From Bacteroidaceae bacterium (lineage in GTDB: Bacteria > Bacteroidota > Bacteroidia > Bacteroidales > Bacteroidaceae): 64,000 nt of DNA. A program made the position numbers and the translations under genes. Where the stretch lies: positions 1 through 64,000 of the forward strand of contig JAFZZI010000001.1 in NCBI GenBank assembly GCA_017615835.1, in the 5' to 3' direction. The notes under the pieces were generated by a model. That model was not told the DNA's origin, did no database searches, and worked only from the letters and a program-made list of their open reading frames with translations. Of the stretch, positions 43,604-54,378 are shown in pieces; position 1 is the stretch's first letter, and every line of letters begins with the position of its first letter.

Positions 43604-44082
43604 CGTATGGTCTGTTTCAGTTGTTTTCGTGCCTGGCTAAGCAGAACCCTGAGTGTAAGGTAGTTCATGCCTGTCTTTTCTTCAATCTCCTCATATGACA
43701 GTTCATCAAACACTTTCATCTTCAGTACCTCGCGCTGTCTGTTGGGGAGTTTCTCCACTGCTGCCAGAATGGCGGATATTTTCTCTTTGCTTTCGACTCT
43801 GGAGGAGGTGTCGCCTTCCTGAAGGATGTTTTCGGTAATGCTGGCGGGACGGCAGTTGCTTTTCTGACGGATACGGTCTATGCAGATGTTTCTGATCAGT
43901 GTCATGCAGTATGCTTTGGGGCTTCTCAGGTCACTAAGGCTGTCGCGACCGCTCCACAGTCTGACATACAGGTCCTGTACGGCATCCTGGGCATCCTGCT
44001 CCGATTCGAGGATATGTAAGGCTATCCTGTAGAGCTGACCGCCCAGCGGCGTGAATGTTTCCGAAAACTCTTTCGCTGTCAT
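43600..44082 (-). CDS. ECF RNA polymerase sigma factor
   Basis: A 160-residue sigma-70 family protein. Region 2 (A-Q-D-A-V-Q-D-L-Y-V-R-L-W, then P-K-A-Y-C-M-T-L-I-R-N-I-C-I-D) and region 4 (L-P-N-R-Q-R-E-V-L-K-M-K-V-F-D-E-L-S-Y-E-E-I-E-E-K-T-G) are both complete, as in other ECF factors. The start at M-T-A-K-E-F was preferred to 44145 because family homology begins there. First gene of a three-gene operon with a membrane protein and DUF4252. A -7-like TATTTTTG (44290-44283) lies upstream. Confidence 0.9.
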   Translation of the reverse strand: MTAKEFSETFTPLGGQLYRIALHILESEQDAQDAVQDLYVRLWSGRDSLSDLRSPKAYCMTLIRNICIDRIRQKSNCRPASITENILQEGDTSSRVESKEKISAILAAVEKLPNRQREVLKMKVFDELSYEEIEEKTGMNYLTLRVLLSQARKQLKQTIR

Positions 44083-44366
44083 TTGCTTTTCCAGTAGGCT
44101 GCCATTTCCATTATCAAGTCGGACGAAACAGTTCCGGACAGGCATACATGAGTGCAGTTTTCAGTCTGCGTTCAGTTTTCGCTTGTACGGAACGTACGGT
44201 TTCAGTATAGAGACGCAGACTGTATGGAATTGTTAATGTGTTGCAGCCGGAAATAATGTCCCGTTTTGCTATTATATGAAGGCAAAAATAGTACAACTAT
44301 CGTTAAAATTTAGTTAATTTGCAGATGGTACATCAAAACGGTAATATATCAACTCAAAATAAGGTC

Positions 44367-47354
44367 ATGAGAAAGTTCCTGTTTTCAGCCGTGTTGTCGG
44401 CTTTGTTCTCATTGGTGTCGGTTGCTCAGAATCCTGACCCCAATTTCTTTGTCTACCTTTGTTTCGGCCAGTCGAATATGGAGGCTGGGGCTCAACCGGC
44501 AGAGCAGGACAAAAACTTTACCGACGAGAGGTTTCAGTTCATCGCGGCTGTAGATATGCCGCGTTACGGCCGCAAGATGGGCAACTGGTATCAGGCTACT
44601 CCTCCTATATGTCGCGAGGGCAACAACATGGGGCCTGTGGATTTCTTTGGCCGCAAGATGATAGAGATCCTGCCCCAGCAGTATCGTGTGGGTGTGATCA
44701 ATGTGTCGGTTGCAGGTGCCAAACTTGAGCTTTGGGACAAGGATGCCTGTGCTGATTATCTGGCGATGGAGAATGCCGATCCCGGACGCCAGTGGCTGGG
44801 CAATATGGCGAAACAGTATGGAGACAATCCCTATCAGCGTCTTCTCGATATGGCCAGAATAGCACAGAAAGATGGTGTGATCAAGGGTATGTTGGTACAT
44901 CAGGGCGAGTCTAACCCGGACGATCCGGAATGGTGCGGCCGCCTGAAGAAAATTCACGATGACCTTTGCCATGACCTTGGACTGAATCCTGATGAGATTC
45001 CTTTGCTGGCAGGTGAACTTAAACAGGCTGAAGAGGGTGGTGTTTGTGCCGCATTCAATGAAGTGGTCCTGGCTCATCTGCCCGAAGTCATGCCGAATGG
45101 CTATGTTATTTCGTCACTTGGCTGTAAGAGCACCGGCGACCAATTCCATTTCAGTACTGAGGGTATGCGCCTAATGGGATACAGGATGGCCGAAAAGATG
45201 CTGCAGCTGCAGGGATTCAAGAAGGCTGAGACCCGCACGCTGACATTGAAGCCTAAGAAAACGGGTATAGATGTCAGTCCCACTTTGTCCGGCATTTTCT
45301 TTGAGGATATAAACCAGTCTCTGGATGGCGGCATCTGCGCGCAACTCATACAGAATTATTCTTTCCAGGCTTATAATGTGCCCGATGCTCCCAATCCCAA
45401 AGAGTTCTCTAAGTCGGATACAGTGATTTTCGGGTGGACTGTCGTGCAGAAAGAAGGTGCCAAGGGCTCTGCCAAGGTTGTGGAGGACCATCCTTTGGTA
45501 AGCAACCTGACCCGTTACTATGATTTCGATCCGAATGACCGATATGACGACGAACTGAGGTACAAGCAGTATAGCGTCCGTTTCGACATTGAGGAGCCGG
45601 GTGAGGGCTTCGGAATTGCAGCCAATGGCTATGGTATCTCTCCATACGGGAACGAGCGTCAGGGTAACTATTACTCGAACAACACTCAGGTCCCTTCTAT
45701 TCCCGCAGTCAGGGGCGAGAGCTATGATCTGACGCTTTATCTGCAGGGTGACCGTTATCCCGGCAAAATTTCGGTATGCCTTGAGGATGCCCGGGGCAAC
45801 GTGAACTCGAATGTGATAACGATTGACCGTATGTCGGATGAATGGAAAAAGTTTACCGGCCGTCTGGAGGCCAAGAACAGTGCTGACAGCCGTCTTGTAA
45901 TAGTGGCGGATGCGGCCGGCACTTTCTACCTCGATTTTGTGACACTCATGCCTGATGCCTCGCAGCTTTGGATGGAAGGACGCATGGGACCGTTCCGCAA
46001 GGATCTGATGCAGGCACTCGCCGACATGCATCCTACGTTCATGCGTTTCCCTGGTGGCTGTGCCTCGGAGGGGACCAACTATTTCGGCCAGCCTTTCTGG
46101 AAGAACTCAATAGGCCCGGAGGAAGAGCGTGTAGGATTCCGCAATCACTGGGGTTACTGGACTTCGCAGTATGTGGGTTTCTACGAGTATCTGCTGATGG
46201 CTGAGTCGCTGGGTGCAACACCGCTTCCGGTGCTCAACAATGGAGTGACGTGCCAGTTTGCCGGCCATCAGTATATAGCACCGCTTGAGACAGAGGCAGA
46301 CCGCAAGCGTTTCCACGACATTTTTGTCAACGATGCCCTTGATTTTATAGAGTTCTGCAATGGCGGAACCGATACCAAATGGGGCAAGGTGCGCGCCGAA
46401 ATGGGTCATCCGGCTTCTTTCAATCTGAAGTATCTGGGAATCGGCAACGAGAACAAGGGGCCTGAGTTCTGGGAACGCTTCGATATCATCTACAATGAGG
46501 TGAAGGCGAAGTATCCTTACATTACGATTGTTTCAACGGCGGGCGCTGCTGCCGACGGCCGTGAGTTCAATGAGAACATGCATGAGATTGACACTAAGTA
46601 TCAGGACACTTACGTTGACGAACACTATTACAGGAACAACCAGTGGTTCTATACTAATGGCGACCGCTACAATTCTGACAAGGTGCGCGGTGCTGACGGT
46701 CTTACATACGACCGCAAACGTCCTACCCGCGTGTTCGTGGGTGAGTTTGCCAACAACAGCAGCAATAACGACTATGCTTCTGCGATGGCTGAGGCTGCCT
46801 ACTGGACCAGTCTGGAGAGGAACTCCGACATGGTCGTGATGGCTGCCTATGCTCCGCTGTTCTGCAAGAAGGGTTTCAACAAATGGAATTCCAACCTGAT
46901 ATGGTTTGACAACCGCGGCATGTGGAGAACCTGCAACTACTATTACCAGATGCTGTTCTCAGTAGCCGGCAACAAGGCTTTCCAGATGACGGATGTCATG
47001 AACGGCAGCGAGAAGGATGACAAGGTGTTTACTTCACCGACCATAGATACTTCCACAGGTGAGATTTTCATTAAGTTCGTGAACTCTGAGGCTGTTGACA
47101 AGGAGTTGACCCTTAATACTGGAAGTGGCCGAAGATATTCTGCGACTGTCGATTTCGTTTCATCATACGATACCTCGGTCAAGAATCAGGGAACCCAGAA
47201 CAGTTATTCAAGCAGCCCTGAAGCAGGACGCCGATTCAACTACAATGAGGCAGTGGTGCCTCACTCGAAGAATTATGGCATGGTTAAGAAATCGTTCAAG
47301 ATGACATTGCCTGAGAACTCGATTGGCGTAATCCGCCTGAAACCCGAGAAGTGA
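44367..47354 (+). CDS. Bifunctional SASA/CE6-type esterase - GH51 arabinofuranosidase
   Basis: A 995-residue exported fusion (signal peptide M-R-K-F-L-F-S-A-V ... V-A-Q). Residues about 25-285 form a SASA (CE6-like) esterase: the serine motif is C-F-G-Q-S-N-M-E and the Asp/His region is H-F-S-T-E-G-M-R, with a middle block V-H-Q-G-E-S-N-P. The rest is GH51: G-I-F-F-E-D-I-N, a CBM4-like insert, R-F-P-G-G-C, acid/base Glu695 in G-I-G-N-E-N-K-G and nucleophile Glu793 in V-G-E-F-A. It would remove both acetyl and arabinose groups from arabinoxylan. The start was chosen at the signal peptide. It heads a plus-strand series of three adjacent genes. Confidence 0.9.
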   Translation: MRKFLFSAVLSALFSLVSVAQNPDPNFFVYLCFGQSNMEAGAQPAEQDKNFTDERFQFIAAVDMPRYGRKMGNWYQATPPICREGNNMGPVDFFGRKMIEILPQQYRVGVINVSVAGAKLELWDKDACADYLAMENADPGRQWLGNMAKQYGDNPYQRLLDMARIAQKDGVIKGMLVHQGESNPDDPEWCGRLKKIHDDLCHDLGLNPDEIPLLAGELKQAEEGGVCAAFNEVVLAHLPEVMPNGYVISSLGCKSTGDQFHFSTEGMRLMGYRMAEKMLQLQGFKKAETRTLTLKPKKTGIDVSPTLSGIFFEDINQSLDGGICAQLIQNYSFQAYNVPDAPNPKEFSKSDTVIFGWTVVQKEGAKGSAKVVEDHPLVSNLTRYYDFDPNDRYDDELRYKQYSVRFDIEEPGEGFGIAANGYGISPYGNERQGNYYSNNTQVPSIPAVRGESYDLTLYLQGDRYPGKISVCLEDARGNVNSNVITIDRMSDEWKKFTGRLEAKNSADSRLVIVADAAGTFYLDFVTLMPDASQLWMEGRMGPFRKDLMQALADMHPTFMRFPGGCASEGTNYFGQPFWKNSIGPEEERVGFRNHWGYWTSQYVGFYEYLLMAESLGATPLPVLNNGVTCQFAGHQYIAPLETEADRKRFHDIFVNDALDFIEFCNGGTDTKWGKVRAEMGHPASFNLKYLGIGNENKGPEFWERFDIIYNEVKAKYPYITIVSTAGAAADGREFNENMHEIDTKYQDTYVDEHYYRNNQWFYTNGDRYNSDKVRGADGLTYDRKRPTRVFVGEFANNSSNNDYASAMAEAAYWTSLERNSDMVVMAAYAPLFCKKGFNKWNSNLIWFDNRGMWRTCNYYYQMLFSVAGNKAFQMTDVMNGSEKDDKVFTSPTIDTSTGEIFIKFVNSEAVDKELTLNTGSGRRYSATVDFVSSYDTSVKNQGTQNSYSSSPEAGRRFNYNEAVVPHSKNYGMVKKSFKMTLPENSIGVIRLKPEK

Positions 47355-47397
47355 AGATGTCGAACTATTCTATCATCACATTAATTAATATTTACTT

Positions 47398-50385
47398 ATG
47401 AGAAGGAATCTGTTGTATGCCGGCCTTTTGGCCATCGGTTCATTCCTGTTTCATCCTGCAGTTGCACAGAACAGTCAGGATGAAGGGGAACTGCTTATGA
47501 CGATCGGATGCATGACTGACCTGCATTCCGAGTATGAAATGATCAACACCTCTAACGTCAACTCTGTCATGCTTCGCCCGTCGATAGTAACGACGCTTGA
47601 GAAGATGAAGGAGCAGGAGGACATTGACCTCATGATCTTGGGAGGTGACTACACCAGTCAGGTGACAGTCCCGACTCAGGCTCACTGGGAGCGTGCAAGA
47701 GAGTTGCTGATTCAGAAGACACGTTCGGTTTTCAAGGGAGACAAGGCTACACCTGTCATCTATATTACCGGAAACCATGAATTTGACGCCGCAGGCTATC
47801 AGACAAAACCCAAGCCTTATAACTCCGGCGAGTATTATCTGGATCTTATGGATACCGACATAGGTGAGCTGTCGGAGAATGACAGTTTCTATGAGATGGG
47901 CGACAACGGCTCCAAGGGCGAGATGCCGCTTCTTGCTGCTTATCACTATCAGATAAACGGCTTCGATTTCGTTATGCTTAACTGTGCCAAGCATCTGTTT
48001 GACTCGAACGAGAACTATTACTATTCGGAGGAGTCGGTTCAGTGGTGTCTTGACAAGATTGAAAGTCTTTATGCCGAGAATCCCGACAGGCTGGTGTTCT
48101 TTGTGATGCACATTCCGTTCGGTGACAGCAATTCGATTTCTGCCACGAATAAGGGGCAGGCCTCGACCGAGCCGGGTACCAAACTCCTGAAGAGTGAACT
48201 TCCCAAATTCAAGAATCTTATCGTTCTTTACGGTCATGACCATGGCGGCAACAAAGCCTTCATCCGCCAGAAGACTTCACAGCGTGTTACAAGATATAAT
48301 ACCGGTGGCGCTGTAATAGATTCCTTTGACGAGGATCATGTAGACGGAACCACTCGCGGCGAGGCTGCAGAACAGCCTTCAGGAAACGAGAACAAGAATC
48401 CCGGCGGCACCTATTACCTGAAGAACTATGGTAATGGCAAGTATCTTGGTGCCGAAGGTGCCGAGATTGCCATTGTTGACGCCGGCGCTAAACAGCCTGT
48501 TACTCTGGAACGCACAGATGATGTCGATTATCTGTTCCGTACGTCACTGACTTCGGACGGTACTCAGTATAACCTTTCGTGCGGAGGTTCGGGACGTTTC
48601 TCTCTCAAGACTCGTATGACTACTGTGAATACTCAGGAGAACGGCTACTGGTTCCTGGTAGAGGATATCAACGCCACCCCGGTCACGGGTAAGAAAGCAT
48701 CGGTGCTTGAAGCGGGCAAGTACTACTTCATCGTGCAGAATTATCAGGGAGACTTTGCTCTTGGCAATACTGTCTACAATCCTACGAGTGCTCCGCGTGT
48801 TGAGAGCGTCGCGGTGACGATATCCAACAACACCGTCACGATGGCTACCCCCGAAGCGGCAAAGAACTATCTTTATACTCTGGAACCTGTTGAAGGTGAA
48901 GGTGGCGGTTCGGGCGGCGACACTCCGTCTCCGGAACCGACTCCCGAAGGCATGACAAAAGGTACCTTCTATCTTCAGTCGCTCAACAACGGCAAGTTCC
49001 TCGGTGCTGACGGGTCTGACATAGCTGTACTTGACAAAGACAGCAAGATGACGGTGAATGTCGAGCTGACGGATGCAGACAAGAAACTGTTCCGTACATC
49101 ACTGACATCAGGCGGTACGCAGTATAACCTCTCATGCGGCGGTGAGGGTCTCTATTCGCTGAAGACCCGCATGTCCACGGTGAATGAGCAGGAGAACGGC
49201 TACTGGTTCAGGATCGAAAGCCAGAAGGGCAACCAGATTGTCGCGAAGAAGGTTTCCACCCTTGAGTACGACATGAAGTACATCATTGTGCAGAACTATC
49301 AGGGTTACTATGCTCTTGGCAATGAAACCAAACTGACCTCGTCGAACGCCGTACGTATGAACAGTACGATGGTGACGATTGAGGAAGATGCCGTGGTGTT
49401 CGCCGATGTCGAAGATGTGAGAGACTATATTTATGTGTTAAGGGATACTGTTGCGCCTGGGCCTTATGCAGGTGGCGAGTGCTTCCTCAAGAATGTCAGC
49501 AACGGCATGTATCTTGGAGCTTTCAAGACTGACATCGCATTTACTGATTTCGGAGGCAAGATAAAGGTCAACATTGAAAAGTCAGATGCTTTCAAGAAAC
49601 TGTTCAAAGTCTCTATGTTCTCAGATGATGTTCGCTATAACACTTCGTGCGGCGGTGAGGGCCTCTTCTCGCTGAAGACCAGGATATCATCTACAAATGA
49701 GCAGGAGAATGCTTACTTCTTCTGTGTGGAAGATACGACAACAGAAGGTGCTATTACTGCGACAAAGGCATCCGCACTGGAATATGGGAAGCTGTATGTC
49801 CTGGTCCAGAAGTACAGCGGTGCCTACTATGCGATGGGCAATGAAATCATTCTGACTGCTGACGGTTATACACGTCTTAAGAGTGTCGGTGTCGGAAATG
49901 CGATTGTGGATAACGCCATTTCGTTTGCGGGTATTGACGAGGCCAGAGGATGTCTGTTTACTTTGGAGCCTCCTACCAACGAGCTTGAACCGGCACCGGT
50001 TTACGAACCTTCGTTCGTCAGCACGTTCTTGGGCAGTATGCGTTTCTATAACAATGACATCGTCGGCAGCTGGATACCGGAAAACTATACCAAGGATCCG
50101 CGTGTAATACAGGCTATGATGATTTACATCTATTCTAACCGTATTGAGTTCCACATGAAGAACTATGGTGAGAGCACAACTATCTCGGAGGTGGAAATTG
50201 CCGAGAACCTGACTCCATACACTGTGTTCCGCAAAGTCACTCAGCTTGACACTCCGACATTGATAAAGGTAAGCAATGCCGAACGCGAGGTCGGTCACAG
50301 GATTATTTATAATATGTACGGTATTCCCGTTGACGAGAACTATCATGGAATAGTGATTGAGAACGGAAAGAAGATATACAGATGA
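47398..50385 (+). CDS. Metallophosphoesterase with three tandem repeat domains
   Basis: A 995-residue exported protein (signal peptide M-R-R-N-L-L-Y-A-G ... A-V-A-Q). Residues about 30-320 are a calcineurin-like phosphoesterase with all metal motifs: G-C-M-T-D-L-H-S, G-G-D-Y-T, T-G-N-H-E-F-D, H-I-P-F and Y-G-H-D-H-G-G. Three copies of a unit of about 160 residues follow, starting near 336, 522 and 693. Each has (Y/F)-(Y/F)-L-(K/Q)-x-x-x-N-G-K-(Y/F)-L-G-A, then F-R-T-S-L-T-S and Y-N-L-S-C-G-G-x-G. They look like beta-trefoil or sugar-binding modules, a guess from the repeat pattern. A Gly/Pro linker separates units 1 and 2. It ends in the common tail (Y-G-I-P-V-D-E-N-Y-H-G-I-V-I-E-N-G-K-K). 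Substrate unknown. Confidence 0.82.
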   Translation: MRRNLLYAGLLAIGSFLFHPAVAQNSQDEGELLMTIGCMTDLHSEYEMINTSNVNSVMLRPSIVTTLEKMKEQEDIDLMILGGDYTSQVTVPTQAHWERARELLIQKTRSVFKGDKATPVIYITGNHEFDAAGYQTKPKPYNSGEYYLDLMDTDIGELSENDSFYEMGDNGSKGEMPLLAAYHYQINGFDFVMLNCAKHLFDSNENYYYSEESVQWCLDKIESLYAENPDRLVFFVMHIPFGDSNSISATNKGQASTEPGTKLLKSELPKFKNLIVLYGHDHGGNKAFIRQKTSQRVTRYNTGGAVIDSFDEDHVDGTTRGEAAEQPSGNENKNPGGTYYLKNYGNGKYLGAEGAEIAIVDAGAKQPVTLERTDDVDYLFRTSLTSDGTQYNLSCGGSGRFSLKTRMTTVNTQENGYWFLVEDINATPVTGKKASVLEAGKYYFIVQNYQGDFALGNTVYNPTSAPRVESVAVTISNNTVTMATPEAAKNYLYTLEPVEGEGGGSGGDTPSPEPTPEGMTKGTFYLQSLNNGKFLGADGSDIAVLDKDSKMTVNVELTDADKKLFRTSLTSGGTQYNLSCGGEGLYSLKTRMSTVNEQENGYWFRIESQKGNQIVAKKVSTLEYDMKYIIVQNYQGYYALGNETKLTSSNAVRMNSTMVTIEEDAVVFADVEDVRDYIYVLRDTVAPGPYAGGECFLKNVSNGMYLGAFKTDIAFTDFGGKIKVNIEKSDAFKKLFKVSMFSDDVRYNTSCGGEGLFSLKTRISSTNEQENAYFFCVEDTTTEGAITATKASALEYGKLYVLVQKYSGAYYAMGNEIILTADGYTRLKSVGVGNAIVDNAISFAGIDEARGCLFTLEPPTNELEPAPVYEPSFVSTFLGSMRFYNNDIVGSWIPENYTKDPRVIQAMMIYIYSNRIEFHMKNYGESTTISEVEIAENLTPYTVFRKVTQLDTPTLIKVSNAEREVGHRIIYNMYGIPVDENYHGIVIENGKKIYR

Positions 50386-50410
50386 TGTTACTGACTATCA
50401 AATTATTTGA

Positions 50411-51694
<1,284 letters not shown>

Positions 51695-51718
51695 CAGTGA
51701 TGACCTGACATGATTATG

Positions 51719-51753
51719 AACCGGCCACCGTCCTGCGGCGGCCGGTTCTTTTT
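51719..51753 (+). terminator. Intrinsic terminator after the CE1 esterase gene
   Basis: aaccggcc (51719-51726) pairs perfectly with ggccggtt (51740-51747), followed by cttttt. The inner part can pair further. Confidence 0.85.
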
Positions 51754-51789
51754 GTCGAATCCTGTATAGTAAAAACAAAACATATTGAT

Positions 51790-51797
51790 TATCTTTG
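51790..51797 (+). promoter_or_regulatory. -7 box before the second GH51 gene
   Basis: TATCTTTG matches TAnnTTTG exactly, 25 bases before the ATG. I see no good -33 box. Confidence 0.45.
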
Positions 51798-51822
51798 TCA
51801 TATTACAAATTAACAGTGTGAT

Positions 51823-54354
51823 ATGAAAAGGTTCAAGACTATTATCGCCATAGTAGCGGTTATGCTGAGTGCTTCACCGACATTCTCGCAGGAGACGGCC
51901 GAAATACTGATTGATTCCAAGGCACCGTCGGGATTGATTGATCCTATGCTGTACGGACAGTTGTTCGAGCATATTTACTTTTCTGCCAACAACGGTGTAT
52001 GGCAGGAGATGGTTTATGGGCGTTCTTTTGAACCTGAACACTATCCCGGCATACCTCCCCGTGACGGATATTTTGATGGGTGGTTCATGGACGATGACAA
52101 TATTCTGCATTCTCCTACACGCTATGAGCAGCCTTTGGAAATTACTTCAGTACCCTCTGATGATTATGAGATCTCGATGGATGTCAACTGGCGCTCGTAC
52201 CGTCTGGCACGGCGCGCGTGGAGCGGGGGACTGCTTGACATGCGTATTGCTTTCAAGAACGGACCTGACGGACAACCTTATTTCTTCAGACTGCATGACC
52301 CTAAGTATGAGGTCCGCATTCTGAATACTGCCCAGACAGAATCTCAGATTCAGGCCGCCAATCAGGCTCAGGCACGTCAGGCACTGAATCAGAGCGTGGT
52401 TCCGGATTTCTCTATAGCTGCCATGGTTGAAAAGGAAAGCACCGGATTCGGCGGACGTACCCGTATGGTCAGGACTCTTGATGCAATTACCTCAAAAACT
52501 GCTACTCCGGCTCAGGTGAACGAGAACCGTGACTGGCACAAGTTGCGTTTAGTCTGCAAGGGTGGTTCAGTAAAGGCATACTGGGATGGCAAACAGATTC
52601 TGAACGCAGGCAAACTTGCAGAGAACGGCAGCAACGATATCGTTCTTTGGGTGAATTATACCGAGGCTCTTTACAGAAATATAAGGGTTACGTCGCTAAA
52701 TGGGAAGACAGTTTACTTTGAAGGAACCCCAAAAGATGTACAGATACCCGACGTGGCTCCGGAATGGAAGAGTTTCGGAACAGGTAAGTTCGAGCTGGTA
52801 AAAGGCGATGCCGTCAATATGAATTATTCGCAGAAGATTACTGCTACTTCAAAGTCCGGCCTGCTGCAAGGACCCCACAATATTGTAAAGGGTGAGAAAT
52901 ATATGGGCTATGTGTATGCCAAGGGTGATGGCGACCTGTCCCTTGAATTGAGGAACGGTACCACCGTTGTTGCATCCTGCAAGTTGGGCAGAATTACGCA
53001 TGATTGGAAAAAGTATGAATTTGAGATGACCGCTGGTTCCTATCAGGGAGATGCTGATCTGGCTATCTGTGTTGAGAACGGAACCGTCCAGATTGACGAA
53101 GCCAGCATGAATACCAAGACTGGCCGTAATCTGGGTGGCTTCAGGCCTGACATATTCGAAGCAGTCAAGGATCTTCATCCTACGTGTCTTCGCTGGCCGG
53201 GAGGCGGCTATGTAGCACAGTATGACTGGAGATGGGGAATAGGGCCTCAGGAGGAACGCAAACGGTGGGATCACTGGATGTGGATGGATTATGACCAGAA
53301 CTGTTTCGGCACCGATGAGTTCATACGTTTCTGCCGTGAAATTAATACTGAGCCTGTAATTGTGGTTTCTGTTGGCTTTGACCGTCCCGATGAGGAACAT
53401 TCCGCCATTTTGGAGAATGCTTTGAACTGGCTGCGTTACTGCAATGCTCCGGCAACTGACGAGTGGGGGGCCAGACGTGCAGCCAATGGCCATCCTGAGC
53501 CTTATAATGTCAAGTACTGGGAAATTGACAATGAAATGTGGGAAATGGGAATCGAAAAATATGAGGCTGCCCTTATTGAGTTTTCCACGGCAATGCGCAA
53601 AATAGATCCGAGTATCAAGATTATTGCCTGTGGCGGATTTGGTGAGGATGAAGAGTTCATTAAACGCTCGGGAAACTTTTTTGACTACATGAGCCTTCAT
53701 CATTATGAGGGAGCGAACGGATATGCTACCGGGCCGCTCCGGCTAGGGCAGCAGTACGACCGCTATGCCAGAATGATTGCCGATGGACCTAATCCCAATA
53801 TCAAACTGTTCATTTCGGAGTGGAATCTGAACAGTACCGACTGGCGTACAGGACTTTTTGCGGGCGGATTTCTCAATATGTGCGAGGCCCGCGATGTAGT
53901 AGCCATGGGAGCTGCCGCCCTGTTTATCCGTCGTACTGATGCTCCCGACTGGAACAATGCGTTCATCAACTTTGATTACAAGGATCTTTTCGTGGCTCCC
54001 AATTATCAGGTTACCAATCTGTGGTACGACCACTTCTCGAAATACCGGCTGTCTTATTCTGGCCATACCGGCGACATAAGCGTTTCGACAACAATGTCGG
54101 AGGATGGACGGGACATTATCGTTAAGGTGGTTAATCCGACAGACAAGCCTTATGTCCTCAATGTGGGCGGCAATTGGGATGGCCTTGACGGAGCTGAGTA
54201 CGACTTCTATGCACCAGGTGATCTTATGACTGCCAACAGTATGGAGAACAAGAACGCGGTGGCTCTGAAACACTCAGAGCCGGCAATTGCCGATTCTGGA
54301 GTTTCGTTGAACATGGAACCTTATTCTGCGGGTGTACTTACACTTCACCGCTGA
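51823..54354 (+). CDS. GH51 alpha-L-arabinofuranosidase with inserted sandwich domain
   Basis: An 843-residue exported enzyme (signal peptide M-K-R-F-K-T-I-I-A-I ... T-F-S-Q). GH51 begins G-Q-L-F-E-H-I-Y-F, but residues about 100-310 are an extra concanavalin-like domain (D-Y-E-I-S-M-D-V-N-W ... H-K-L-R-L-V-C-K-G-G-S-V-K-A-Y-W-D-G-K) containing a Gln/Ala-rich loop at about 168-192. A CBM4-like part follows, then the barrel. The acid/base is Glu571 in E-I-D-N-E-M and the nucleophile is Glu666 in F-I-S-E-W-N. It should release arabinose from arabinoxylan or arabinan. Different from the esterase-fused GH51 starting at 44367, so the two probably target different linkages. Confidence 0.9.
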   Translation: MKRFKTIIAIVAVMLSASPTFSQETAEILIDSKAPSGLIDPMLYGQLFEHIYFSANNGVWQEMVYGRSFEPEHYPGIPPRDGYFDGWFMDDDNILHSPTRYEQPLEITSVPSDDYEISMDVNWRSYRLARRAWSGGLLDMRIAFKNGPDGQPYFFRLHDPKYEVRILNTAQTESQIQAANQAQARQALNQSVVPDFSIAAMVEKESTGFGGRTRMVRTLDAITSKTATPAQVNENRDWHKLRLVCKGGSVKAYWDGKQILNAGKLAENGSNDIVLWVNYTEALYRNIRVTSLNGKTVYFEGTPKDVQIPDVAPEWKSFGTGKFELVKGDAVNMNYSQKITATSKSGLLQGPHNIVKGEKYMGYVYAKGDGDLSLELRNGTTVVASCKLGRITHDWKKYEFEMTAGSYQGDADLAICVENGTVQIDEASMNTKTGRNLGGFRPDIFEAVKDLHPTCLRWPGGGYVAQYDWRWGIGPQEERKRWDHWMWMDYDQNCFGTDEFIRFCREINTEPVIVVSVGFDRPDEEHSAILENALNWLRYCNAPATDEWGARRAANGHPEPYNVKYWEIDNEMWEMGIEKYEAALIEFSTAMRKIDPSIKIIACGGFGEDEEFIKRSGNFFDYMSLHHYEGANGYATGPLRLGQQYDRYARMIADGPNPNIKLFISEWNLNSTDWRTGLFAGGFLNMCEARDVVAMGAAALFIRRTDAPDWNNAFINFDYKDLFVAPNYQVTNLWYDHFSKYRLSYSGHTGDISVSTTMSEDGRDIIVKVVNPTDKPYVLNVGGNWDGLDGAEYDFYAPGDLMTANSMENKNAVALKHSEPAIADSGVSLNMEPYSAGVLTLHR

Positions 54355-54378
54355 CAGGTTCCTGCGGCTGATTTGTAT

